Assembly (NCBI RefSeq): GCF_018614915.1 | Contig: NZ_JAGGNU010000066.1 | Span: forward strand, 62,001 to 126,000 | DNA length: 64,000 nucleotides | Direction of reading: 5' to 3' | Source of the DNA: Variovorax paradoxus | GTDB lineage: Bacteria > Pseudomonadota > Gammaproteobacteria > Burkholderiales > Burkholderiaceae_C | In this document: positions 31,602-40,209 of the stretch, in pieces | Numbering within the stretch: position 1 is the stretch's first letter | Layout of the letters: every line of letters starts with the position of its first letter | Notes under the pieces: model-generated | Told to the model about the DNA's origin: nothing | Seen by the model: only the letters and a program-made list of their open reading frames with translations | Databases searched by the model: none | Made by a program: the position numbers and the translations under genes

Positions 31602-32440
31602 AGACGCTATCCGCTGGCCTGCTGGCCCACTACCAGCTGAAGACCACCACGCTGGCCACCTGCTGGAAGGCCACGCTGACGAATGGGACCGTCGTCGCGT
31701 GCACCGCGCTCGACCACAAGCTCGCGATCGATGGCGTGGACTACCTGTCGACCGCCAGCTACAACCCGACCGACATCGAAAGCACGTCCGAGCTCTCGCC
31801 GGACAACCTCGAGGTCGAAGGCTTCCTCGCCTCCCCGGCGATCACCGATTCGGACATCCGCTCGGGCCTTTGGGACTATGCGGCGATCGAGCTGTTCGAG
31901 GTCAATTACAACGACCTGACGATGGGCCGCAATGTCCTGCGCGAGGGCACGCTGGGCGAGGTCAAGGGTGGGCGCTCCAAGTTCACCGCCGAACTGCGCG
32001 GGATGATGCAGCGCTACAGCCGCAACATCGTTCGCCTGATCACCAAGGAATGCCCTGAAGAACTGGGCAGCCCGAAGTGCGGCCTGGACCTCGCGGACTT
32101 CACGGTGCCGGGCACCGTCGACAGCGTGACCGAGAACCGGGTGATCGCGGACGCCGGCCGCACGGAAGCCACCGACGTCTTCGCCTACGGGAAGATGACC
32201 TTCACTTCGGGCCTCAACAACGGTCTCGGGATGGACGTGAAGACCAGCAGCGCGGGCTCGATCGAGCTGCACGAGCAGATGCCGTTCGTGATTGCCCCGG
32301 GCGACACCTACACCGTGAGCCAAGGGTGCCCCGGCCGCTTCCAAGAAGACTGCAAGGTGCGCTTCAACAACGGCATCAACTTCCGCGGCTTCCCGCACCT
32401 CCCGCAGACCGACATCTACCGCGTAGGGGGTGTGCCATGA
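31598..32440 (+). CDS. tail tip protein, DUF2163
   Basis: A 280-residue protein: AGLLAHYQLKTTTLATCWKA, DIESTSELSPDNLEVEGFL, ECPEELGSPKCGLDLADF, and a C-terminal SQGCPGRFQEDCKVRFNNG followed by NFRGFPHLP. The paired cysteines are typical of DUF2163, which together with DUF2460 forms the hub adaptor and may bind an iron-sulfur cluster in some GTA relatives. Start overlaps DUF2460 by 4 bases, end overlaps the peptidase gene by 4. Confidence 0.88.
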   Translation: MKTLSAGLLAHYQLKTTTLATCWKATLTNGTVVACTALDHKLAIDGVDYLSTASYNPTDIESTSELSPDNLEVEGFLASPAITDSDIRSGLWDYAAIELFEVNYNDLTMGRNVLREGTLGEVKGGRSKFTAELRGMMQRYSRNIVRLITKECPEELGSPKCGLDLADFTVPGTVDSVTENRVIADAGRTEATDVFAYGKMTFTSGLNNGLGMDVKTSSAGSIELHEQMPFVIAPGDTYTVSQGCPGRFQEDCKVRFNNGINFRGFPHLPQTDIYRVGGVP

Positions 32441-32877
32441 AGCCGGCCGACATCGTCGCCATCGCGCGCGAAACCCTGGGCACGCCCTACCAGCACCAGC
32501 AGCGCATCGCCGGCCTGGCGCTGGATTGCGCAGGGGTGCCCGTGCACGTCGCGAAGCGCCTGGGCATGTCCTTCGAGGACGTGGTCGGCTACGGCCGCCT
32601 GCCGGTGCCCGAGGAAATGAAGCGCGCGCTCGACAACAGCCTGGTGCGCGTGCCCAAGCCGCAGATGCAGCCCGGCGACGTGGCCTGGCTGCGCTTCCAG
32701 GCCGAGCCGCAGCACTTCGGAATCCTGGGCGACTACCCCTACGGGGGCCTGTCGCTGATCCATGCGTACAACGGTGTGGGGCACGACAAGGTCGGCGAGC
32801 ATCGGCTGGACGCCACCTGGCTCGCCCGCGTCGTCGGCGTGTGGCGCTTCCCGCAGGTCATGGAGGGCGGCGCATGA
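32437..32877 (+). CDS. NlpC/P60 family tail peptidase
   Basis: A 146-residue peptidoglycan hydrolase. The catalytic Cys is in LALDCAGVPVHVAKRLG, the His in EPQHFGILGDY, and LIHAYNGVGHDKVGEHRL completes the papain-like core. NlpC/P60 enzymes at the tail tip open the cell wall during DNA entry. ATG overlaps the DUF2163 stop, and its own stop overlaps the hub gene (ATGA). Confidence 0.9.
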   Translation: MKPADIVAIARETLGTPYQHQQRIAGLALDCAGVPVHVAKRLGMSFEDVVGYGRLPVPEEMKRALDNSLVRVPKPQMQPGDVAWLRFQAEPQHFGILGDYPYGGLSLIHAYNGVGHDKVGEHRLDATWLARVVGVWRFPQVMEGGA

Positions 32878-35327
32878 GCGGCCAGCTTATCGGCGGCGTC
32901 ATTGGCGCAGCCATCGGCTTTTTCGCGGGTGGGAACGTCGCTGCGGGCTGGGCCATCGGCTCGGCCATCGGCGGCGCGGTCGCGCCCGGCTCGTTGCCTG
33001 ACAAGATCGGCCCGCGCCTGACGGACCTGCGCCCGCAGTCCTCGGAGTACGGCAGGCCGTTGCCAATCGTCTACGGCACGGTCGGCATTGGCGGCAATGT
33101 CATTTGGGCGGCGCCGCTGTTTGAACTGCAGCAAGTCACCGAGCAGGGCGGCAAGGGCGGCGGGCCGACCCAGAACACGGTCAACTTCAGCTACTACTCC
33201 TACTTCGCGGTGGCCATCTGCGAGGGCGAGCGCACCATCGGACGCATCTGGGCCGGACCCGAGAAGCGCCTGGTCTATGACGGCAACGGCTTCGTCGAGG
33301 GCGGTGACTTCGGCCTCGGCGCCGTGCGCTGCTACACCGGCAGCGAGGACCAACTGCCCGACCCGCTGCTCGAGTTCTATCTCGGCGTGGGCAACGTGCC
33401 GGCCTACCGCGGCACCTGCTACGTGGTGTTCCAGAACTTCCCGGTGGTGAACGACGGCAATCGCATTCCGTTCCTGACGGTGGAGGTGGGCACGCCCGGC
33501 GTGCCCGAGCCCGTGTCGCGTGATCCGGTTTATTTGGGCTTGTCCGCGCCGGTGGACCCCCCCAGTATGCAGAACCTGGCGGCGCTCGTCGCCAGCGACG
33601 GCACGCTGTGGTCGGTGTGCCTGGAGCTCTTTGGTCTCTCGCACATTGAGATGGTGGTCAACAGCGACGTGACCCAGACACGTATTGCCGATGTGGTGGT
33701 CTCGGACCCAACCAGGTACGTCGTCATGACCGGCATGGTAGAGATACCGATATCCGTAAGCATTGGCCCAACGATCGTGGTCTACGGAACCAAGTTCTCC
33801 AATAGAGACTGCTTCTGGATGTTCGATATGACGAGCCGCACGTTCATAGAGTTCATCGAGGGCAAGTCCGTCGGCACCGCCTCGCTGCAACTGATGTTCT
33901 ACAACCCGGTGCAGGGTATTACGGTGGCTGTTCGCTTCAATGGCGTGTGCGACAACAACCCGTTCAGCAGCGTGTCAGTACCGTCGCTCGAATGGAACAT
34001 CGCCGATGGCAACAGCTTCGGCAGCTACGGCACGGTTTCGATGGAGCAGGTGGTTTTGACGCCCAGCCACTACGCGGTGCTGTTCTCGGGCTCCAATGAT
34101 GGCGTGGCGGTGCGCTCCCTGGCCGACGATACCTTTGTCATGGACTACACCGAGGACGGCTTCGGCGGCACGATGTTCTATGACGGCGACCGCAATCGGC
34201 TGGTGGTGGCGAAACTCGGCCCGTCCGGAACGTTCTGGGTCATTGACCTCGACACGTTCGCCACCACGTCCCACACCTTCACCCCCGCGGTCGATGCCGA
34301 TGCCGGCGACAGCATGGGGGTCGTGAGCGCCGTCTACTACGGCGGCTATTACCTCTTCGGTGCCGAGCCGGGTTCTGGCGGCGACCACAGCACGCTGCAT
34401 CTGATCGACCCCGTGACGCTCACGGCGGTTCACAGCTACGCCTACGAAACAACGGCCGGGACCGGCACGACGTACCTCATGAAGAGCCCGCTGTTGGCGC
34501 CAGCGGAGGCGGGCCTGGGGTACGTCTACAGCTACGACCAGGCAAGCGTGAAGCGCCTCTACTTCGCCCCGGCCCCGGTAGCATTGGGCGGGCAGTTGCT
34601 GTCCGAGGTGGTGATCGACCTGTCGGAGCGCGCCGGCCTGTTGAGCTCGCAGGTGGATGCGGAGCAACTCACCGACATCGTCGATGGCTACGCGATCGCC
34701 AAGCGTACGTCTGTGCGCTCGGCCATCGATCCGCTGCGGCAGGTTTATTACTTCGATGCCGTCGAATCGGGCGGCGTGGCCAAGTTCGTGAAGCGCGGCG
34801 GCGCCGTGGCGCGCGAAATCGATGATGCCGACCTCGCGGCGCATGAGGGCGGCGGCGAATCGCCCGACCCGCTGGCCACCGTGCGGCAGATGGAAGACGA
34901 GATGCCGCAGCGCGTCAGCGCCAATTACCTGCTGGCGGCGAGCAAGTACGGGCCGGCGACCAAGGAGGCCGTGCGCAAGGTGGGCTATAGCGAGGGAACC
35001 ACCACCATCGAGCTGCCCCTCGTGCTGAGCGATACCAAGGCGCAGGAAGTCGCCGACGTGAACTTGCATGTCGCCTGGGCGCAGCGCCTGTCCTACACCC
35101 TGGACCTGCCGCGCAAGCACTCCGACCTCGAGGTCACCGACGTGATATCGGCCAAGGGCCACACCATGCGGATTACCAAGATCGTCGACACCCCGGCAGG
35201 CGTGCGCCACGTCAGCGCGGTGCGCGATGCCTCGCACTTCTACCTGCCGCACGTGATCGTGACCGAGACGCCGCCGCCGACCGAGGAAGTCGCGACGATC
35301 GACGAAACCCTGCTGGAACTCATGTAA
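32874..35327 (+). CDS. tail tip hub protein (gpJ/GTA-like) with inserted beta-rich domain
   Basis: An 817-residue protein. The N-terminus has glycine-zipper hydrophobic stretches (GGVIGAAIGFFAGGNVAAG) then the conserved GRPLPIVYGTVGIGGNVIWA and GPTQNTVNFSYYSYFAVAIC, typical of hub proteins. Residues about 225-620 are an inserted repeat-like beta region (propeller-like) whose first part has clearly lower GC than its surroundings. The C-terminal part (RVSANYLLAASKYGPATKEA, DVNLHVAWAQRLSYTLDL) is again hub-like. The following gene continues the hub C-terminus. Receptor recognition by the inserted region is inferred. Confidence 0.8.
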   Translation: MSGQLIGGVIGAAIGFFAGGNVAAGWAIGSAIGGAVAPGSLPDKIGPRLTDLRPQSSEYGRPLPIVYGTVGIGGNVIWAAPLFELQQVTEQGGKGGGPTQNTVNFSYYSYFAVAICEGERTIGRIWAGPEKRLVYDGNGFVEGGDFGLGAVRCYTGSEDQLPDPLLEFYLGVGNVPAYRGTCYVVFQNFPVVNDGNRIPFLTVEVGTPGVPEPVSRDPVYLGLSAPVDPPSMQNLAALVASDGTLWSVCLELFGLSHIEMVVNSDVTQTRIADVVVSDPTRYVVMTGMVEIPISVSIGPTIVVYGTKFSNRDCFWMFDMTSRTFIEFIEGKSVGTASLQLMFYNPVQGITVAVRFNGVCDNNPFSSVSVPSLEWNIADGNSFGSYGTVSMEQVVLTPSHYAVLFSGSNDGVAVRSLADDTFVMDYTEDGFGGTMFYDGDRNRLVVAKLGPSGTFWVIDLDTFATTSHTFTPAVDADAGDSMGVVSAVYYGGYYLFGAEPGSGGDHSTLHLIDPVTLTAVHSYAYETTAGTGTTYLMKSPLLAPAEAGLGYVYSYDQASVKRLYFAPAPVALGGQLLSEVVIDLSERAGLLSSQVDAEQLTDIVDGYAIAKRTSVRSAIDPLRQVYYFDAVESGGVAKFVKRGGAVAREIDDADLAAHEGGGESPDPLATVRQMEDEMPQRVSANYLLAASKYGPATKEAVRKVGYSEGTTTIELPLVLSDTKAQEVADVNLHVAWAQRLSYTLDLPRKHSDLEVTDVISAKGHTMRITKIVDTPAGVRHVSAVRDASHFYLPHVIVTETPPPTEEVATIDETLLELM

Positions 35328-38257
35328 TGAACATCAACATGCTGCGGGACGTCGACGACGATGCCGGCTTCTATGGGGCCGCCTGCGGCCGCACCGATGC
35401 CTGGCGCGGCGCGGTCCTCAACGTCTCGGCCGACAGCGGCGCGAGCTACGCGGCGATCGGCAGTTTCCGCTTCGCCTCGACCATGGGGACGGTGACCAAC
35501 ACGCTGGGCAATTTCTTCAGCGGCAACATCCCCGACGAGATCAACCGCGTCGTCGTGCGGCTGACGCATGGCGCGTTGTCCTCGGTGGGCTTCACCGCCT
35601 TCGTCAACGGCGCGCAGGCGGCGGTGGTGGGCGATGAGATCCTGTATTTCCGCACGGCGACGCTCAACCTGGACGGCACCTACACCGTGACGGGCTTGCT
35701 GCGCGGGCGGCGCGGCTCGGAGTACGCCATGGGCACGCACGCGGCCGGCGAGCGCTTTGTCTTGGCCGAAGCGTCCAAGATGATCCGCGTCGCGCAGACC
35801 GTGGGTGATATCGGCATGACGCGGCTGTACAAGGGGGTGACCTCTGGCGGCTCGCTGGCGGCGACCCAAGCCAAGTGGTTCCGCAACGAGGGGGCCGGCT
35901 TGAAGCCCTACGGCTCGGTGCTGCTGGGCGGCGGCTTCGATGCCGACGGCAATGCGACCCTGCGCTGCGTGCCGCGTACGCGCACGGCCGGTGTGTGGCG
36001 CGATTCGGTCGATGTGCCCGTGGGCGAGCCGAGCGAGAGCTATGAGTTCCTGATCTACGCGGACGACACGTACGAGACCGTCGTGCGCACGATTTCGGGC
36101 CTGACTTCGCCCACCACGCCCTACTCGGCGGCGGACCAGACGGCCGACGGCCTGACGCCGGGCGAGACGGTGTATTTCGGGGTCTACAAGCGCAGTCCGA
36201 CGGTCGGCCGCGGCTACCTGTCGCAAGGCAGCACTGCGGGCGATGCAGTCGTGATCGTGCCGCCAGACCTGGCGCCTCTGCCTGCGCCTCCTCCGCCGCC
36301 AGCGCCCGCTCCCGCTCCCTCTCCCGCACCATCCCCGGCGCCCTCGCCAAGTCCTGCGCCCGCGCCGGCTCCCGTTCCTGCCGGGCCGCCCGGTGCGGAC
36401 ATCGTCGACGGCTCGGGTGCCGTGGACCCGGCGCTGTACCTGTCAATGGCCTACGGCTACGGCTCGGCGGCGGGCGTCACCTACCGCTACGGCTCTCCCG
36501 CGACCGTGGCCGGTCTGCCCACGCTGCCGCTGCGCGCCGATGCCGGCGCCATCAACCACGGGGCCGGCAACGACGCGATCTTCGCCTTCGGGCCGGAGAA
36601 CAATACCGACTCGAACCTGTACGTCAGCATCCACGCGACCGCGATCGGCACGCCCAACAGCGGCACGAGCATTGCGGACGCCGTTGCCTGGTTCCAGGCC
36701 GCCGCCGTCGACCGCGAGACGTGGATGCAGAAGCCTCAATTGCTCTGGCAGGACAGGGTGCTGCTGCCGCCCGACATCGATTACTACGAAGCCAACAACG
36801 TGGTCGAGTGGGATCTCGCGGCTGACCTGCCGATCGTCGAATACCGCGGCGAGAACGCAGCGGACAGCCCGAGCACCCGCCTGTCGCTCTTCTGCACGCA
36901 GGGCAGCCCGACGCGGCCGGCGAAGATGATGTGCACCGGCACCTACACCGCGCAGAACGAGGCCTCCTGCGAGTTCGCCATCGGCAAGATTCCAACCGGT
37001 ATTGCGGTGACGGGCGGCGGCGAATTCGCCTTCGTCTCCATGTGGGACGTGGTCAACAACAAGGGGCAGGTCGCCGTCGTCTCGCTGGGATCGACCTCGC
37101 AGGGCAGCACCCTGTTCGGTAGCCGCTACGACTGGTGGCATGGGTGGATGGACAACATGAAGCCCGGCTTTATCGACCAGGGCAACTACATCTTCATGAA
37201 GGTCATCCACTACATCGACCTGCCGAGCAACTGCAAGGCGCCGACGACAATCTGCGCGACGACTGGCGTGCATCCGTTCGCGGCGCTCAAGTACGACGGC
37301 GGCGGCGACATCTCGAGCTTCGAATACCTCGACTCTCCGATGGCCAGCAACCGCGCCGCGATGCTGCCGGGCGGGGCCGATTACGAGCGCTATGCCAAGG
37401 GCGGCGTCGCGGTCGTGGCGTCCAAGAGCGAGAAGACGGTCTGCTTCATCGACCTCGGGCCGCTGTTCGCGTACACGAACGACATGTATCTGGGGAGCGC
37501 GGCCAAGAACCTCGAAACCCAGAGCATGGGGTATGCGTCCAACCAGTGGCCGTACCTGCTGGCCGATCACATCCAGGCCATCCCGCCCGTGATCAAGACC
37601 ATCACGCTCACCAAGCGGCCTGCGGCCGTCCTGACCACCGCCACCTTCAACTACTGGAGCAAGGACGACCAGACGCGCGAGTACGAGCCAGACGGCCCGT
37701 TTCAGGCGACACCGCACTACCCGCGCGCCTGGGTCGCGACGGAGGATGGCGACCTGTACATCTATTCGCTCGGCCGCTACGCCGCCGGGGTCAAGCCCAC
37801 GACGCCAAGCCCGAGCGATATCGCACAGGTCGGGACGGTGACCGGGCTCGGCACTCAAATCACGCACCTTGCGGGCTGCAAGGGAGCGCCTGGCGTGGAC
37901 GACCCGCTCAATGAAGCGGTTGTCTTCACCGACCGCGCGAACCGCAAGATCGGGCTGGTGAAGTTCACGACGCCTTCCAGTGTGACGACGACCGGCACTG
38001 TGCAGACGCTGATTCAGGACTCGCGCATCGACCCGGTCATGGCGATCATGACGGATAACTACTCCACCGAGATGAACACGCTGGTCGTCGCCGACTACAG
38101 CGGCTCGGTGATCCGAAACTACCGCTTCGGGCAGGTGGTCTATGCGGGCTCGACGCCTTGGAGCCCGGCTTCCACCTTGACGGCGGGGGGCGAGTACTGC
38201 GGGGCGCTGTCCCTGCCGTTCAAGCCGATTTCGGTCCACTGCTCGAACGTCCCCTGA
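35327..38257 (+). CDS. tail tip protein with C-terminal domain shared with the prophage lipoprotein
   Basis: A 976-residue protein. Residues 1-310 are the hub C-terminal part, with GEILYFRTATLNLDGTY-type strands and TVTGLLRGRRGSEYAMGTH. Residues about 314-357 are a Pro/Ala/Ser linker. Residues 358-976 (from DIVDGSGAVDPALY) are a large beta-rich domain with GENAADSP, YDWWHGWMDNMKPGF, MASNRAAMLPGG and KGGVAVVASKSEKT. The domain ends FKPISVHCSNVP. The same domain, of the same length, forms the C-terminus of the lipoprotein at 44917. It is likely the distal receptor-binding element. Overlaps the hub gene by one base. Confidence 0.8.
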   Translation: MNINMLRDVDDDAGFYGAACGRTDAWRGAVLNVSADSGASYAAIGSFRFASTMGTVTNTLGNFFSGNIPDEINRVVVRLTHGALSSVGFTAFVNGAQAAVVGDEILYFRTATLNLDGTYTVTGLLRGRRGSEYAMGTHAAGERFVLAEASKMIRVAQTVGDIGMTRLYKGVTSGGSLAATQAKWFRNEGAGLKPYGSVLLGGGFDADGNATLRCVPRTRTAGVWRDSVDVPVGEPSESYEFLIYADDTYETVVRTISGLTSPTTPYSAADQTADGLTPGETVYFGVYKRSPTVGRGYLSQGSTAGDAVVIVPPDLAPLPAPPPPPAPAPAPSPAPSPAPSPSPAPAPAPVPAGPPGADIVDGSGAVDPALYLSMAYGYGSAAGVTYRYGSPATVAGLPTLPLRADAGAINHGAGNDAIFAFGPENNTDSNLYVSIHATAIGTPNSGTSIADAVAWFQAAAVDRETWMQKPQLLWQDRVLLPPDIDYYEANNVVEWDLAADLPIVEYRGENAADSPSTRLSLFCTQGSPTRPAKMMCTGTYTAQNEASCEFAIGKIPTGIAVTGGGEFAFVSMWDVVNNKGQVAVVSLGSTSQGSTLFGSRYDWWHGWMDNMKPGFIDQGNYIFMKVIHYIDLPSNCKAPTTICATTGVHPFAALKYDGGGDISSFEYLDSPMASNRAAMLPGGADYERYAKGGVAVVASKSEKTVCFIDLGPLFAYTNDMYLGSAAKNLETQSMGYASNQWPYLLADHIQAIPPVIKTITLTKRPAAVLTTATFNYWSKDDQTREYEPDGPFQATPHYPRAWVATEDGDLYIYSLGRYAAGVKPTTPSPSDIAQVGTVTGLGTQITHLAGCKGAPGVDDPLNEAVVFTDRANRKIGLVKFTTPSSVTTTGTVQTLIQDSRIDPVMAIMTDNYSTEMNTLVVADYSGSVIRNYRFGQVVYAGSTPWSPASTLTAGGEYCGALSLPFKPISVHCSNVP

Positions 38258-38276
38258 TATGAAACCAACGACCACG

Positions 38277-38300
38277 AGCCACCTGCGGGTGGCTTTTTTT
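38277..38300 (+). terminator. intrinsic terminator
   Basis: AGCCACC / GGTGGCT with a TGCG loop and seven T, between the tail tip gene and the fiber gene. Confidence 0.88.
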
Positions 38301-38313
38301 ATGGGTGCTCGCA

Positions 38314-40032
38314 ATGGCTGATTCCACGTCCAACCTCGATCTCATCTCGGAGAGTCAGGCGCAGAAGGAGGTCACGGCGAACGCGCTGTTCGACGCCCTG
38401 AGCTACTCGGCGCTGTACGGGCGCCGCGCGTCCACCACGGCGGCCCTCACCTGGGGCTACTACGGTGGCAACACCTACGTGGCAGGCGTCGTCACGGCAA
38501 TCGCCAACGGCACGATCCCGCTCACGCCCTCGGAGACCAACTACATCGAGGCGGACCCGGCCACCGGGATCGTGAGCTGCAACACCACGGAGTTCACCGA
38601 GGGTCGCACGCAACTCTATACGGTCGTGGCCGGGGCGAGCACCGTCACCAGCTACGAGGACCACCGCGTGGGTGGCGCGGGGGCGCCTGGCATCGGCATC
38701 CCGACGGGCGGCACCACCGGCCAGGCGCTCGTGAAGGTCGACGGCACCGACTACAACGCGGAGTGGGCTGACGTCGGCACAGGCACCGTAACCAGCGTCG
38801 CCGCATCGGTGCCTGCGTTCCTCAGTGTCTCCGGCTCGCCGGTCACGACCACGGGCACACTGGCCATCACCTACAGCGGAACGGCGCTGCCGGTGGCCAA
38901 TGGCGGCACGGGCGGCACCTCAGACTCCGCGGCGAGGACGGCGCTTGGGTTGGCGATCGGCACCAACGTTCAGGCCTACGACGCGGAACTCGCCGCGCTG
39001 GCCGGCCTGACCTCTGCGGCCGACAAGATCCCATACTTCACGGGCTCGGGAGCCGCCGCACTGCTGACGCGCGATACCGATGGCACGCTGGCCGCGAATA
39101 GCGACACCGTGCTCGCCACGCAGAAGGCGGTCAAGACCTACGTCGACGGCATTGTGACTGGCGGCGCTTCGGACGTGATGGTCTTCAAGGGCGTCATCGA
39201 CTGCTCGGCCAATCCGAACTACCCGGCGGCCGACGCCGGCCATCTCTACAAGGTCTCTGTCGCCGGCAAGATCGGCGGGGGCTCTGGGCCGAACGTCGAA
39301 GTCGGCGACACGCTGTACTGCATCACCGATGCCAGCTCGGCCGGCACGCATGCCGGGGTCGGCGCGAACTGGGTGATTGCGCAGGTCAACGTCGACGGCG
39401 CGGTGACTGGCCCGGCCTCGGCGACCGCCGACCATGTGGCGACGTTCAATGGGACGACCGGCAAGATCGTCAAGGACAGCGGCCTGACGCTGGCCGGCAC
39501 CAACACCGGCGACGAGACGACCACGACCGCGGGCGCCTTGATCAACGGCGCCACCAGCAAGACCACGCCGGTCGATGCCGACTATCTGGGCCTGATGGAC
39601 AGCGCCGCGTCCAACGTCCTCAAGAAGCTGTCCTGGGCCAACCTCAAGGCCACGCTGAAGACCTACTTCGACACGCTGTACATCAGCCTGGCGACGGTGA
39701 ACGTCTTCACCAAGAACCAGTCGGTGACGCCTTCCGCTCTCACCGATGGCGCGAGCATCGCGGTGGACGCGAGCCTGTCGAACAATTTCAGCGTCACGCT
39801 CGGCGGCAATCGCACGCTCGCCAACCCCACGAACCTGACGGCCGGCATGGTGCTGAACTTCACCATCGACCAGGACGGCACCGGTAGCCGCACGCTGGCC
39901 TACGGCTCGGCCTACAAGTTCCCCGGCGGCACCGCGCCCACGCTTTCCACTGCGGCCTCGGCCAAGGATTTCATGTCCTGCTACTACGACGGGACCGTCC
40001 TGCGCTGCAACACCTCGAAGGCGTACAGCTAA
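38314..40032 (+). CDS. tail fiber protein
   Basis: A 572-residue protein. N-terminus ADSTSNLDLISESQAQKEVT resembles the attachment module of phage fiber/collar proteins of the DUF2793 type. The middle holds Gly/Thr repeats frequent in fibers (VANGGTGGTSDSAARTALGL, TGTVTSVAASVPAF). Later come YKVSVAGKIGGGSGPNVEVG and a C-terminal beta domain (NNFSVTLGGNRTLANPTNLT, FPGGTAPTLSTAASAKDF). It probably forms a trimer. ATG 38314 chosen because the conserved MADSTSNLDL start is there. Confidence 0.82.
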   Translation: MADSTSNLDLISESQAQKEVTANALFDALSYSALYGRRASTTAALTWGYYGGNTYVAGVVTAIANGTIPLTPSETNYIEADPATGIVSCNTTEFTEGRTQLYTVVAGASTVTSYEDHRVGGAGAPGIGIPTGGTTGQALVKVDGTDYNAEWADVGTGTVTSVAASVPAFLSVSGSPVTTTGTLAITYSGTALPVANGGTGGTSDSAARTALGLAIGTNVQAYDAELAALAGLTSAADKIPYFTGSGAAALLTRDTDGTLAANSDTVLATQKAVKTYVDGIVTGGASDVMVFKGVIDCSANPNYPAADAGHLYKVSVAGKIGGGSGPNVEVGDTLYCITDASSAGTHAGVGANWVIAQVNVDGAVTGPASATADHVATFNGTTGKIVKDSGLTLAGTNTGDETTTTAGALINGATSKTTPVDADYLGLMDSAASNVLKKLSWANLKATLKTYFDTLYISLATVNVFTKNQSVTPSALTDGASIAVDASLSNNFSVTLGGNRTLANPTNLTAGMVLNFTIDQDGTGSRTLAYGSAYKFPGGTAPTLSTAASAKDFMSCYYDGTVLRCNTSKAYS

Positions 40033-40206
40033 ATGTTTACCTGCGGCCCCAACTTCTTCTATCAAGCGGCATCGTCCGCTCCACCAGTTTTAGCCCTGGA
40101 CTTGGCGTTTCAAGGCACCCCGTTCGTCGTGATTGCCGGCGCCGGCGTCAGCACGACCGGGCTCGATGTCGCGTGGAATGCAACCCCGTTCGTTGTTCGG
40201 AGCTAA
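40033..40206 (+). CDS. 57-residue protein with internal repeat
   Basis: ATG one base after the fiber stop. Contains two copies of the pattern L-D-x-A-aromatic-x-x-T-P-F-V-V: LDLAFQGTPFVVI and LDVAWNATPFVVRS. Such a duplicated beta segment may be a small fiber chaperone or accessory; no family recognised. Overlap-free but tightly packed (3 bases to the next ATG). Confidence 0.6.
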   Translation: MFTCGPNFFYQAASSAPPVLALDLAFQGTPFVVIAGAGVSTTGLDVAWNATPFVVRS

Positions 40207-40209
40207 TCA

